The notes under the pieces are model-generated. The model had not been told where the DNA came from and made no database searches. It saw only the letters and a list, made by a program, of their open reading frames with translations. A DNA stretch of 64,000 nucleotides from Saccopteryx bilineata (taxonomy: Eukaryota > Chordata > Mammalia > Chiroptera > Emballonuridae), in NCBI RefSeq assembly GCF_036850765.1, contig NC_089490.1, forward strand, positions 101,234,074 to 101,298,073, in the 5' to 3' direction. Positions 21,624-33,599 of the stretch are shown here, piece after piece. Positions within the stretch are counted from its first letter, which is position 1; every line of letters begins with the position of its first letter. A program made the position numbers and the translations under genes.

Positions 21624-22077
21624 AAAAAAAAAAAAAAAAAATAGAAGACTGGATAAAGAAGATGTGGCACATATACATATATACATTATGGTATACTACT
21701 CAGCCATAAGAAATGATGACATCGGATCATTTACAACAAAATGGTGGAATCTTGATAACATTATATGGAGTGAAATAAGTAAATCAGAAAAAAACAAGAA
21801 CTGCAGGATTCCATACATTGGTGGGACATATAAACGAGACTAAGAGACATGGACAAGAGTGTGGTGGTTAGGGGGGGAAGGAGGTAAAGGGGGAGGGGGA
21901 GGGGCACAAAGAAAACTAGATAGAAGGTGATGGAAGACAATCTGACTTTGGGTGATGGGTATGCAACATAATTGAATGACAAGATAACCTGGACATGTTT
22001 TCTTTGAATATATGTACCCTGACTTACTGATGTCACTCCATTAAAATTAATAAAAATTTATTTATAAAAAAATTTTT
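21624..22077 (+). mobile_element. 5'-truncated L1, 3' end only, preceded by an A18 run
   Basis: Starts at ATAGAAGACTGGATAAAGAA within the end of ORF2 (about 21642), carries the C-terminal codons, a G-rich 3' UTR (about 21871-21904) and the conserved end GTCACTCCATTAAAATTAAT. It closely matches the L1 at 1-3822. The A18 run at 21624-21641 lies upstream of it rather than downstream and so probably belongs to the preceding sequence. Confidence 0.9.
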
Positions 22078-22405
22078 TTTCCTTTTTTTTTTTTAGGTTA
22101 GAGGAAGGGAGATAGGCAGATTCCTGCACATGCCCCAATGGGGATCCATCTGGCGCTGATGCTCCAGTATCAAGCTATTTTTAATGCCTGAGGCTGATGT
22201 GTTCCAATGAAGCTATTTTCAGCACGTGGGCCATGCTTGAACTAATCAAGTCACTGGCTGCAGGAGGGGAAGATAGAGACAAGAAGGAGAAGGAGGGGGA
22301 GAGAAACAGATAGTTGCTTCTCCTGTGTGCCCTGACTGGGAATAAAACCCAGGACATCCATACACCAGACTGACACTCTGTCTATTGAGCAAACCAGCCA
22401 AGGCC
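22075..22405 (-). mobile_element. Long VES-type SINE, antisense, diverged
   Basis: Begins with a T-rich tail complement, ends with the head complement AACCAGCCAAGGCC. The B box complement region is degenerate (GGGAATAAAACCC). The middle differs from the copies at 8021 and 55931, containing a duplicated AAGCTATTTT segment (near 22172 and 22210). Older than the GC-rich copies. Confidence 0.8.
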
Positions 22406-23482
22406 AAATAAAATTTCTTAAATTTGCATTTAGCTCATTAGTCTTGAGCATTTCTTCTTTCCTAACATAAGGATTTAAAACTTCTAAAATTTCACCTCTG
22501 CTGTTTTCACCATGTTTGATATTTAGTATTTACATTTTTTATTAATTCTAAACATTTTAAATTTAGAATTATGTTGTCTCTTAATGCATTTTTATAAGTG
22601 ATTTAGAAAGGTATATTTATGTTCACAAATTATGGGGATAAATATAGAAATCTTTAACTTAGTTGAATTGTTGTCAGAAAATGTAGTGTGTATGAACTTG
22701 CATCTTTGACATGTGTGGAAACTTATTTACAGCCAAATCAAGGTCTATTTTTATCCATGCTTCATGAGAATAACACATATTCTCTAACTGTTAGGTACAA
22801 AATACTATGCATTTTATCAGATTAAGTTTATTAATTGAGCTGTTAAAGTGTTCTATTAATTGAGTGAATTATGTTGAAACCTTACAGCTTTAGAAGACTT
22901 ACAATTTTTTTCCATGTAGTTCCATTAAACTTATATATATTATAGGATATATATATATAGTATATATAATTTTAAATATATACATGTTTAGAATTTATTT
23001 ATTTTCCTGGTGAATTGAACCTTGAAGCATTTGATAGCACCTTCCTATATATATCTTAGTAATACCTTTCCTGTTGAAATCCGTTTGGCTTGATACTGAT
23101 AAGGCTACCCCTTTTGTTGGGCATTTCTTCAGCATAACTTCCTCCATCCTTACCTCTGTGTGTGTGCCCATAGCTATAGAGGTGTCTGTTTTAAAGTACA
23201 TATGCTGGGATTTGTTTCCTATCATCTGAGGACCTCTTCTAACTGGTGAGTTTAGCTTATTTATGTTTATCTTGATGATTTACATATTTAGAGTTATTCC
23301 TACTATTTCACATATTAAAATCTATTAATCTATTTTTAGTCCCCCTTTTGTCCTCTTTTCTTTCTTATTTCATTTTTTTTCTTTCTATGGTTTGAAATGT
23401 ACATAATTTTTACTCGTTAGGTACCCTTAAAATTTTACCAGATTCTTTGATTTAACAAAGTCTAAAATGGAATAATACCTTA
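22406..23482 (-). mobile_element. Probable old L1 ORF2 fragment, antisense; AT-rich
   Basis: About 22600-23480 contains phrases that read like antisense L1 endonuclease-to-RT sequence (TCTCTAACTGTTAGGTACAAA, GATACTGATAAGGCTACCCC, CTTCCTCCATCCTTACCTCT). Strongly diverged and stop-ridden. A TA-rich patch at about 22933-22985 interrupts it. Without an alignment the limits are approximate. Confidence 0.5.
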
Positions 23483-23713
23483 TCCACCCACTTTTTTTTT
23501 TAAATTTATTTATTTATTTATTTATTCATTTTAGAGAGGAGAGAGAGAGGGAGAGAGACAGAGAAGAGAGAGAAACAGGGGGGAAGAGCTGGAAGCATCA
23601 ACTCCCATATGTGCCTTGACCAGGCAAGCCCAGGGTTTTGAACCGGTGACCTCAGCATTTCCAGGTCGACGCTTTATCCACTGCGCCACCACAGGTCAGG
23701 CCTCCACCCACTT
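23483..23713 (-). mobile_element. VES-type SINE, antisense, with target-site duplication
   Basis: Full-length copy very similar to the one at 20165-20374. The B box complement reads TTTTGAACC; the head complement is CTGCGCCACCACAGGTCAGG. The duplication TCCACCCACTT occurs at 23483-23493 and 23703-23713. The tail is a (TTTA)n run. Confidence 0.93.
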
Positions 23714-24629
23714 CTAATACTTTGTAGCAAAATATTTTTATTGTTAGAATGTACATTTATAAAGATTCCAATTTTTTTAAAAGAACTCAGTTTATTAGGA
23801 CTCGAAAGTTTTAAATGTGACTTTTAACATGATTTGTACCATAATAAATAAGTAGAATTAATAATAAATTGCTTGCTATGCATGTCAATATTGTGTAATG
23901 TATGATGCAATATACAAATTGACAAATTATCTTGAGAATTATGTAAATGAAGAACAAGCTGATTGCAACGATGGGCTCAAAGCAAATCCTTTTTAAATAA
24001 GATCCCTCTAAAATGTATATTTATGAAAAACACAAATGAAATTCATGGAGGTTTGGTGATTTTTAAAGCATTCCAATTACTTTGTGATATTCAGTAAAAA
24101 GATAAAATGCAAATTAATCATAGTGTATGTTTTGTATTTAAATTCTAGATCAACTAAAGAGAAGAAGGAGCTAAATTTTGATAATATATACTGTCAACAT
24201 GTCTTAACCAGCTTTAAAAGAAGTGCTGAGTGTTGTCAGAAAAACTTGGGGAAAATACTACTTTTTTTTTCATTTATAATGTAAATTATATAAACTTATT
24301 GCAGTTTATTTGTCTGCCTTGCTTTCACAGTCATGGAGCTCATGTGCTCTGGCTAGTATATCCATTTATATCCGAGTAGTAAGAATGTCTTTCCAGCTCT
24401 CCTCCACATTGAGACAGAAGTGAGTCAGACCAATAAGGAGTCACAGAGGCAGCTACAGTACACAGAATTTATATTCCCTTCATTTCACAAGCCCAAACAT
24501 CAATTAAAGTTTCCAAAAGTATGTAAAATTAATTTAAGTAATTGCAAAATCCCTGGAAAGGAATTTATTTTAAAAAATCACAAAGGTTGAGATCCCATAC
24601 CAGGTAAAGAGAATGCACATTTATTGAGT
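23714..24629. other. Unassigned AT-rich sequence
   Basis: No gene or recognisable element. A 66-codon open frame at 24084-24284 has no supporting feature. Confidence 0.5.
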
Positions 24630-24695
24630 GCCTTCTATATTCAAGGTCATTCTATTGCATTTAATCCTCACATAAGTCTCTGAAGTAGATATTCC
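24630..24695 (-). repeat. MIR/L2-class fragment
   Basis: TTATTGAGTGCCTTCTATAT followed by GCATTTAATCCTCACATAAG is the phrase order of old MIR/L2-class repeats. It is cut by the Tigger element that follows. Confidence 0.5.
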
Positions 24696-25493
24696 CATAG
24701 CTCCCTTATCTATGGTTTTACTTTCCATGGTCTGAAAATATAGTGAAAAATTCCAGAAATAAACCAATCTTAAGTTTTAAATTGTGCACTGCTCTGAGTA
24801 GCTTAATGAAATCTGAGCCATCCTATTCCATCCCATCCAGGTTGTGAATCACCCCTTTGTCTAATGTATCAATGCTGGATAAACGACCTGCCTGGTAATC
24901 TCTTAGTGGCCACCCTGGCTATCAGGGGCAGTGTCATGGTATCACAGAGCTTGTGATCAAGCAACCCTTATTTTGTTAGTAATGGCTCCAAAGTAGAAGA
25001 GTAGCGATGCTGGCCATATGCCAAGAAGAAGCCATAAAGCACTTTCTTTAAGTGAAGAGGTAAACGTTCTTGACTTAATAAGGAAGGAAAAAACTATTGT
25101 AAGCTGAGGTTGCTAAGGTCTAGGGTAAGAATGAATCATTTATCTGTGAAATTGTATAATTTATAAATTAAACCTTATCAAAGGTATGTATGTATAGAAG
25201 AAAACAAAGGGTCTGACCTGTGGTGGCACAGAGGATAAGGCGTCTACCTGTAACATGGAGGTCACCAGTTCAAGACATCTGGGCTTGCCCAGCCAAGGCA
25301 CACATGGGAGTTGATGCTTCCTGCTCCTCCCCCTTCTCTTTCTCCCCTTCTAAAAATCTTAAAAAAATAAAAATCTTAAAAAAAAAAAAGAAGAAGAAGC
25401 AAACATAGCATATAGGGTTTGGCACTGTATGTGGTTTCAGGCGTCCACTGGGGGTCTTGGAACATAGCCCCTGTGAGTCAGGGGGGACTACTG
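24696..25493 (+). mobile_element. Fossil Tigger-type DNA transposon with the start of its transposase
   Basis: Left end near CATAGCTCCCTTATCTATGG and right end GGGGGGACTACTG followed by TA fit Tigger terminal inverted repeats. Inside, about 24983-25155, a reading frame starting ATGGCTCCAAAG still resembles the transposase N-terminus, a CENP-B-like helix-turn-helix DNA-binding region. It is broken by a stop in its fifth codon and by indels, and most of the transposase is deleted. A VES SINE (25213-25395) is nested near the 3' end. Left TA duplication is not visible. Confidence 0.82.
25213..25395 (+). mobile_element. VES-type SINE, sense, nested in Tigger
   Basis: Head GACCTGTGGTGGCACAGAGG, degenerate B box, short TC stretch, and a tail with AAATCTTAAAAA repeated, then A-run and AAG units. 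The flanks (AGAAGAAAACAAA before, AGAAGAAGCAAAC after) suggest an imperfect target duplication. Confidence 0.9.
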
Positions 25494-28016
25494 TACTATG
25501 ACTTTTAAAAAGAAAAGGAATGACATTGCTAGTAAATGCAGGAGCCAGTATGGGACACCAATCTGGCTAGCCCAAAGCCTGCCTTTCCCCATTCTGTCCA
25601 AGCCTTTGTGTGTACGGCTTCCTCCAGAATTTCCGACAGCATCAGCACCACACTGAGGTAGCCTATCTGAGTATTACTGGAGTTTGAAAACCACCAGTGT
25701 GTCCTTTTTCAGGTACCAGGATTGACCTCTAGACATTTTTTTCTGATTGTACAATTAACCCAAAGGTCCTTGCTATGCTTGGACGCTATATGACATTGGA
25801 TACAGCATGTTAATACAATTCCCTCCCCTAAACAACTTAAGAGCAGCAGCTGCCTTTCAGAACATACATTCAGGTAAAGTCTGTTGTTTTCTGCCCTATT
25901 AGCCCTGCACTCTGCCAAACTCAGCATTTAATGCAGAAGCCACAGAATGCTGGACTTCTGGCAACTCCTGGACCAGAACAGACCATGCTGTTTGGCTCTG
26001 ATTTCACACATTTATAATCTTTTCTCTTGCTCCCTTTGCACAATGTAGGAGAGGGGCTTTCAGCCAATTTCCCCACCGTTTATAGCAAATCCCAAGGCTC
26101 CTTCGTTTCCAGCTGCTAAACTGCCTGGGCAGACTGTATTACTAAATGATTGTATCCTTTTGGTAGCGTGCCTGATCTGTCTTGGCATGCACTTGGCATT
26201 GAAAGAAGCTCCTGTTGCAAGCAGAGGAAGCTAGCTACATTCACCCTTCCCACACGCCTTTCCTCTGTTGCTCTCAACCACTAACTTCTTTGTTTCCCAT
26301 GCAGAAGCCAAGTTCATAGGGGCAGTTTCTCATCTATCTCTGAACCCCTAGGGAGTTAAGGATTTCAAAGAGAGTTCTGTGCTAGGAGCATTTCCCATAG
26401 CCTAAGAGCCAGATGAATAAATGGCCTATAGTGAATAACTACATTTGGAACCAAGAGGTTTTGTTTCTCTCTTACCAAAATGTATTTCTTTGTAATACTG
26501 CCGTCACTGTATCTGTGTATTTTCTCAAACAGAAGAGTCTGTATTGGGGGAAGAGAGGAAGGAACCCTTTCAACTCAAGTCAATTGTTTTGGTCCTTTGG
26601 TTTAAAAAAGTCTGTTGGTCCTTTGGTTTAAAAAATTTTTAAACATTCAGTTTTTATATTCTCCCAACAGGTTATGAAAGAGGAACGAAAAACTGCTCTG
26701 GAGAAATGAAACAAACAGAAGAACAGACCTATATATAATCTATAATCTTTAAATAAAAAAGAAATTTTGCAATGTAAAATGGATGGAAATTATGTTTAAT
26801 GACTGTGAAATGAATACTCACTCTGATTTAATGTTCAAAAGATCTATCCTAAATTTGAACTCAAAGTTATCCAAACATCCTCAATAAAAGCCCTGGGAAT
26901 GTAATGCATTCAAATGTATCCTGTAAATTTTTTATTCCTCTAAGCAGTGAGCAACCTAGATTTTTGTCACATGCATCCCAAGAGATGTCTCATTTCAAAA
27001 GAATAGGAGAATCATCAAAAGTGCGATCCTATTAACAAGACACACCATAAAAAATATACAGAAATCTTATAGATAAATTATATCTAGTGAGTTATGTTTT
27101 AAATCAACATTGCTGTTTCTATGGTAAGGAACAATTCATGTAAAATAAAAATCTTCTATAAGGGTTTGGTGCTATAGCCATGGCAACCAGGAGATGATGA
27201 CTGTTGTACTTCTCCACTCTGCTAATGTTTCCATCTGATCCAGGCAGAAGAACAAGATATGTTTCAAATGTATGTAAAATGGCCTAGAAAATTGACCATT
27301 TACTGCTCTTTCACACTATCCCTGGACTGATTAAAAAAGACATTGCAAAAATAGTCGTTAGGTAGCCTGAGAAAAGTGTGTCTATGTTTGGGTTTCTCCT
27401 GGTTATGGAAGCAGGAGAGATACACTTTAGCTAAGTGTTGTAAAATGGCATACTCATTTAACAAAATGTTCCCAGTATTTTTCTGCTTGGGAACATCATG
27501 CAATTTTCCATGGATGGGAAAAAAATGAAATGCAATCATATCGTAATTTCCACCACTCTTAACACAGAAGGAGATAAGTTAACTTAAAGTAAGGAAATAC
27601 AGAAAGCAGTGGGTCGAGCTCTGAAGAAGGGGAGCTAGTTCTCCTATCTCTCCTGCTAGGCTCTTAATTCCACTCCAGATGGGCTTCTGCTCTATATTTC
27701 TCCACTGAAAAGTCCCTCATCGATGTCATAAAATCTCAGTCCTTATCCTACTTGACCGGCCAGCTATACAGTCAATACAGATATCCTCCTTCCTGTATGG
27801 AACACTTACATCGAGCTCCCAAGATGCCGCACTCTACTGGTGTTCATCCGAGCTCGCAGGCTGCTCCTCCTCCTTCCCCTTTGCTCCTTCCCCTCATCAC
27901 CTACCATCTCAGTATTGAAGTGCCCCCGGCATGACACAGTCAGACCTCTTCCCTCCCCTGTTTACATTCATTCCTTTGTTGGGTTCATTTAGTCTTGGGC
28001 TTAAAATATCACTTAG
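25494..28016. other. Apparently unique intergenic sequence
   Basis: The longest stretch in the left half in which I recognise no repeat. No exon-like open frame stands out; the frames at 25709-25927, 26413-26631 and 27300-27539 are short and unsupported. A 26-bp-period tandem duplication of GGTCCTTTGGTTTAAAAAA lies at 26591-26635. Confidence 0.45.
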
Positions 28017-28258
28017 GCCCTGGCCTGGTGGCCCCCTGAATAGAGCATGGTCTCAGCACTAAGAGGTCACGGGCTAAATCTTTGGTCAGGGCACATATGA
28101 GAAGCAAACAATTAGTGAAATAACTAAATGGAACAACTAAGTGGAACAATGAGTTGATGCTTCTGTCTGTCTGTCTCTCTCTCTCTCTCTCACTCTCTCC
28201 ATCCCCTTTTCTTGTCTCTCTCTCAAATCAATGGAAAAATTAAAAAAATATATATCAT
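28017..28258 (+). mobile_element. VES-type SINE, sense, diverged
   Basis: Head GCCCTGGCCTGGTGGCC, then TTTGGTCAGGGCACATATGA, a triplicated TAAATGGAACAA-like motif (28124-28150) and a long TCTG/TC run (28164-28194), ending in an A-rich tail. The B box region is degenerate. Confidence 0.85.
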
Positions 28259-28671
28259 CTAAACAATGACAGTATCCATAATTTCTTTCAGCCTGATCTC
28301 TTCCCTGAACTCCAGACTCATATATCCAGATGCCTTAGAGTCATTCTTCTGCCTTATTTTTTCTTACACCCTGTACCCAATCATACAAGGACTCCTGGTC
28401 GTTTTACCTTTAAAATATACCCAAAACCTACCTATTGCTCACCCACGCTCTTCACTCTGGATTGTTGCTGTAGTCTCCTAACTAGTTCCCATTTCCATCC
28501 TCATGACCCTTCATACAATTCTCAACATGGAAGCCAGAGAAGTCCTAGTAAAACCAAAGTAAATTATATCACCCCTCTGCTCAAAACTCTCCACTGGAAC
28601 CTCAGTTCACTCGGTGGAATCTAATACCCTTACCATTGTCTCTGAGGTCATGGTGATCTCAGCCCTGTGCT
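28259..28671 (+). repeat. L2-like LINE fragment, sense, weak
   Basis: CTCTGCTCAAAACTCTCCA and the pyrimidine-rich CCTGATCTCTTCCCTGAAC resemble L2 3' portions. Diverged; limits approximate. Confidence 0.45.
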
Positions 28672-28860
28672 GTCCAACAGCATTTCCTATGATGACAGAA
28701 ATTTGCTGCCCAATGTGGTAGTTGCTAGCCACAGAGGGCCATTATGCACTTGAAATGTAGCGGGTACAAACCAAGAACTAAATTCCCAATTTCATTTCAT
28801 TTTATTGATTCAAATCTTATTTTAAATAGTCACAGGAGGTCATGGTTACTGTAAAGGGCA
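28672..28860. repeat. Probable hAT-Charlie-type MITE
   Basis: TGTGCTGTCCAACAGCATTT, GTTGCTAGCCACAGAGGGCC and CACTTGAAATGTAGCGGG match in order an old non-autonomous mammalian DNA element that I associate with the Charlie group. The right terminal repeat is not preserved. Confidence 0.5.
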
Positions 28861-28861
28861 G

Positions 28862-29025
28862 AGCAAGACTGGAACAGCGACTTTCAAAGTGAGGTCCAGC
28901 AGCATCAGCGTCTCCAGGCAGCTGATTAAAAACGTAAGGTCCTGGGCTCTGCTCTGCAACACCTGGGGGTGAGGTCCACCAATCTAAGCTTTAACAAACC
29001 CTCCACATGATTCTGTGAAAAGAAT
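28862..29025 (+). repeat. MER5-like hAT-Charlie MITE
   Basis: ACTTTCAAAGTGAGGTCCAG, GCAGCATCAGCGTCTCCAGG and TTAACAAACCCTCCACATGA follow the order of the MER5A-type element. Terminal repeats are eroded. Confidence 0.65.
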
Positions 29026-29660
29026 CAAGAACCTCTGATCAGATCATGAGGAGAGGAACAGAGCTAAGAGCAGTCACAAGAGGGAGTTTTCTCTCTGTTC
29101 CAAAGTTTCTTTTCTGTACTTGAGGTTAGCAACCAGGAGTTAACTAGGACAGTGGCCTCATTCTTTACCTGCCACGGGTGTCCTCATTAGGAGCTAACTG
29201 TGACAAAGTCTTCCCTAAATGTATGTCAGGGCCAAGCCTGTTACCTGACCCTCGCTTGCTGATTTTTGGCACTTGGTGTGCTTCCCAGAGGCACTGGGTA
29301 GGATCCAATCACACCTCTCACTGCCCCCTGTACAGTGATTTTCTGATTCTTGCCTGGAACTTTCCAAGCCTTCTTCATTTTACTACCTTAATGAGTTGTT
29401 GCTTCTTATATGGGGAATCATGTATTTTGTATGTCTTCAATCTTATCACTTAGTCTTCTATTTTGCACACTCTTGAGTTACTGGCATGTAGATGTCACCC
29501 AGTATTTATTTCCCATGCTGATGTCGGTTTATTCTTCCTTATTTTATATCCATTGGTCATTGCTGAGGCAACATAGAAGGCGATGAATAAGAGAAAGGCA
29601 TTCTTGTTTCAGAATTTCTAAAAAAAAGCCTTTGTATCTCTCTTAACATCTCACTTTTCC
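29026..29660. other. Unassigned intergenic sequence
   Basis: No gene or clear repeat. The 91-codon frame at 29178-29453 has no supporting feature. Confidence 0.45.
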
Positions 29661-30115
29661 ATATAATTTTATACTTCCCTTTCAAATGTACCATCTCATG
29701 TACTCTCCCAAACATTCCTCTGATGTGAGCTTCATTATTCTCGTTTTACAGATAAGGAAGCTGAGGCTTAGATGGTTTAAATGACCCAGGCAAGAGAATG
29801 GCTAGAGTACCTGCTTTGGGAGGGCCCCCGACATGCAGAAAGCAATGGCTAACTAACATCTACTATATCTTTAATATGGACCCAGCATTGCATTAGGTCC
29901 TTCATATCTGTTACATTTTTTTAAGCTTTTTAACAGCCTTATGATATTGTGCTATCGTTATTTCTTCTTTACAGATGATGGGCCAACCTACAGAAGTTAA
30001 ATGACATGTTCAACTTAAACAACCAATTAGTAAAACTGCCAATTTTCAGGTCCTGGTCTGTCTGAATTTAGAGTTTGTTCTCTTACTGATACTGGTTTTT
30101 TAGCCTGGAGTGCAA
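29661..30115. repeat. Two adjacent MIR/L2-class fragments
   Basis: 29665-29815 contains CTCGTTTTACAGATAAGGAA followed by GCTGAGGCTTAGATGG; 29845-30110 contains TTCTTCTTTACAGATGATGG followed by AAGTTAAATGACATGTTCAA and GGTCCTGGTCTGTCTGAATT. Both have the phrase order of MIR or L2 3' ends in sense orientation and are diverged. Confidence 0.55.
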
Positions 30116-31424
30116 TCAAAGGGCCTGGGCAAAGTAAAGAGTATTACCATTTCAGAGGGCTTCTTCATATCTCCTCATTTATTTATCACACAGTGGGTTG
30201 TTTGATTATTTATTTTCTATACCACCACCAAGTTCAGAGTCGTGTGTTTAGTAGTTAAGAGAAACACATCAATCTGTTGTCATTTTAATCTTCTGCTTAT
30301 CTTCTCTGGTTCTGACTAGAATCCCCTAACTGAGGCAAATCCTGACTTCCATCTCCCATTTGTTCTGACCATTTACTGCATAATTTACTGCATGTCAGCC
30401 ACTATGCTGCACAGTTGAAACGGTGCACCCAGAGATGGTAGTGCTGCCGGAAGCTGGTGTGCACTGTGTAAGCCCAGCTGGGCAATGCTTGCGCTGCCAG
30501 ATGCGGAGCAGTTGTGGCTAGTGATTGTGGTCGTAAAGTTGAATGGTTGTAAGTTGCATAGGTCGTAAGTTGATCAATACCTGTAACCTGTTGGGCGACA
30601 ATGGTTTAGCTGTAGATTTTTAGCCCACTGTGTATTCCTTTGAAACTTTTCAAGATGTCTCTGGGATATTTTGTTTCCTTCCTCCTTTCATAGTGGTATG
30701 TGGCTCTGAAAATCTGTTGTACTGTTTTTGATTAATTTTGTGAATAAATATTGGAAATGTTCCTGGCGTTTGCTAGATTGCAGAGTAATAGCCCTGACAA
30801 GAGGCTGGGGGGATGGCCTGGCTACGGCTAACCTCTCCCGCTCACCTGCATTTGTGACCATTACCATTGATGGACTCACTCAAACTTCACTAGCACTTTA
30901 AATAAAGTATCATCAAAGAGTATTTGAAACAAATAGGCAGTTTGAGCTCACCTATGAGGAACTCTGTGGCTTCACAGCTGCAAATTTAAAACAAAGAACT
31001 CCATTTCCAAATTGCTACCAGTCAGACATTTACGTCGATTGAGGACAAGTGTCAACCTTTCCTGTCCACACCAGTTTGATAGAAATGACTTGAGATGAAA
31101 GAGCTGCTTACAGCTGACCAAGCAATGAATTACCCATACAATGCATGTTTCCACTGCCATGATCAAAGGGATACTTAATGAAGCCTGATTCATTACACAG
31201 AGGAATATTGTTATTCCTAATACTTATTTTCTCCCTTGACTCTATGGTAGGATCAGTCAGTTTTACTTTAATTCCTCTCATAAGAATATACCTTACATTT
31301 TTGTTGAAAATTTTTTTTACAGAGGATATTCATTTACAATATCTAATTAAATGTAATATTCAGGACAATCTGTGTGGTGGATACTCTTTTCCCCATTTTA
31401 TCAAAAAGAGAATAAAGATCCTTT
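30116..31424. other. Unassigned sequence with a small repeat-like patch
   Basis: No gene is recognised. At 30525-30590, GTCGTAAAGTTG, GGTTGTAAGTTG and GGTCGTAAGTTG are spaced copies of one motif, wording seen in some Tigger-like elements. The remainder, including 30680-30960, may be unique host sequence. Confidence 0.4.
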
Positions 31425-31850
31425 TGGCTGTTCATTCATTCATTGATTCATTCATTTATCCATCCAGTCTTTCAAGAAATACATGTATCATACTGAGAAA
31501 CTGGAGTAACAAAAATTAATCATGTAAGGTCCATCCTGTTGAGGAAATTATAGTCAGGAAACATGCAATACATTATAATGTGTACCTCAAAAGAAGTTTT
31601 GTAGGCTTCAAAAATTCTGATACAAGGTTTGAGCCTTAGAGGGTGGGTAGGACATAGAAATGTAGAAATGAGTGACAGATATGGCAAGCAAAGGAAACAC
31701 ACATAAGCAAAGGCATAGAGAAAGGAAAGTCCAGATGTCATGGGAACACTGAGTAGCTATCACTTGATTGCTGGGAGAACCCTGGAAAGGAATGGTGCAA
31801 AATGAGATGCAAACGTAGGTTATCATGGTTAGAGGTATAAGTAATCTGAC
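31425..31850 (-). repeat. L2-like LINE fragment, antisense
   Basis: Starts with the ATTCATTCATTC-type L2 terminus (complement), followed by a long purine-rich stretch including CAAAGGCATAGAGAAAGGAA. Diverged but the order fits L2. Confidence 0.6.
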
Positions 31851-33135
31851 CAAAATAATTAGCAGAAGTGGAACCCAAACCCAAGCTCTCTTATTCTGAA
31901 GATGTAGCTCTTCCTGTCATCATCCAGCTACCTTCCATCATCTTTCAAATTTATTGATACAGTCTAGTTCAATAAAGTTGAACAAATAGCTATGGGGATA
32001 TGATAAAAAAAACAAACAAACAAAAAACAAAAGAAAACTTGACTTAAGAGATTCATGGGCATGAATTCATTTATAAAAAGAAAAGATGGTTGAAATTTCC
32101 AAATGTTCTCTACTTTAAGTATTGTAACCATTGGGAAACTCCTTTTGAAACAATAAGCTCTGTCTTTGGAATAAAATCTAGCTTGGGGAGGAGAATGCTA
32201 TTGATACTCATTACAAATTCATTGTGCATAAAATTCAGGTGTCATTGGTAGTTATGTAATGGTTTGCTGAAAAGCATAAAATATAGACAAATTAGTATAA
32301 TTTTAATATTAATTTAAAATCACTTTCAGATTGAAAATGAAATCCCCAAATTATTTTTAAAAAAATCCTCTGATTCTTATCTGAGAAATAACTTTTAATG
32401 AACAGATAATATCTTTGCAATTTGAATTTATGAGATAGTTATTTGCCACTAGGGCAGTTAATTTTGACTATGCAGTGCTTGGTTTATATCAAGCAAACAC
32501 ACTTTTTCATTTTCCCATTTTAAATATTATTTTCAGGGTTGCATTCAGTTAGGGAAAATTATCTATGGTTTGCAGATAAAAGAGAAGCATCAATTGAGCA
32601 AATTATGGCATTCATAATTAAATGCTTTCGGTATGCAATCTTCAACACTGCTAAAGAAATCCATCACTCCAATGTAGTATTGAATATATTTAGCATAAAA
32701 TTGCATTCAACAAACCCTTGAGGATTTTATTAATTTATTTGGGATGAAGTCCGCAGATATTTTCTAACCAAAAGTTTTCTTTTAAATTCATCAATTCAAA
32801 AGCTTAGGTCATGGTTTTAAAAATCATATTTTACAGGGTCTAAACCAGCGTGGACTTGATAACGCAACAGGCTACGTTTCATTTGAGATGGAAATATGGA
32901 GACATTTCAGATGAAAATTTTTTTGGCATTAAACCAAAGGGTGATAAAAACAATCAAAAGACAGAGCATCAGTGTTCAAATGTGTGACAGATAATGAAGT
33001 TCTCCAATTAGCAGAGAATTGGAGTAAAAGTGGGGTAAAGCTATATAGAACTTGGAAAGAGCTCAGCTACGTGGATCAATGACATTCCAACGTAGAAGAT
33101 AACTTTAAAAGTAGGTAACCTTTAACTTCTTCTCT
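31851..33135. other. Apparently unique AT-rich sequence
   Basis: No element recognised beyond an A/CAAA-rich patch near 32005-32035. Short frames here are unsupported. Confidence 0.45.
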
Positions 33136-33570
33136 CTTACTTAGTCGGTATCTTAGTCCATCTGACTTTACCTACTAAATATTTCTAAACTCCAATGATC
33201 TCACTCTCCAGCTCATGACTGGCTCCTTCTCATTACTGAGGTCTCAGCTCAAGGAGCACCTCTTCAGAAAGGCCTACTGTGAACCCTAGTCTAAAGAAAT
33301 CAAACTCTCCAGCCCTTTCCCCACCTACCCTTTACAGCCCCCACTCCTCCGGTCAGTTACTTCTTAATGCATGGTCTTCCTATTTACTTGAGATTACTAA
33401 CCTTTGTCTTCTTGTTTATTGTCTATCTCCTCCCTAATCCCCAATTAGAATGTAGCTTTATGGGGGGAGTGGCTTTGTCAGCGATGATAATTATTGAATC
33501 CCTGGTACCTAGACTCTAGGTATTCTAGTACTTGCCTGGTATCTGGCAAGTACTTGGAATAATATGTACC
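33136..33570 (+). repeat. L2 LINE fragment, sense
   Basis: GAGGTCTCAGCTCAAGGAGC, ACCTCTTCAGAAAGGCCTAC, CTTGTTTATTGTCTATCTCC and TTAGAATGTAGCTTTATGGG appear in L2 order; it then ends near a GCCTGGTATCTGGCA-like motif. Confidence 0.75.
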
Positions 33571-33599
33571 TCTAGGGTTCTCATTCAGACACTGGGTAT

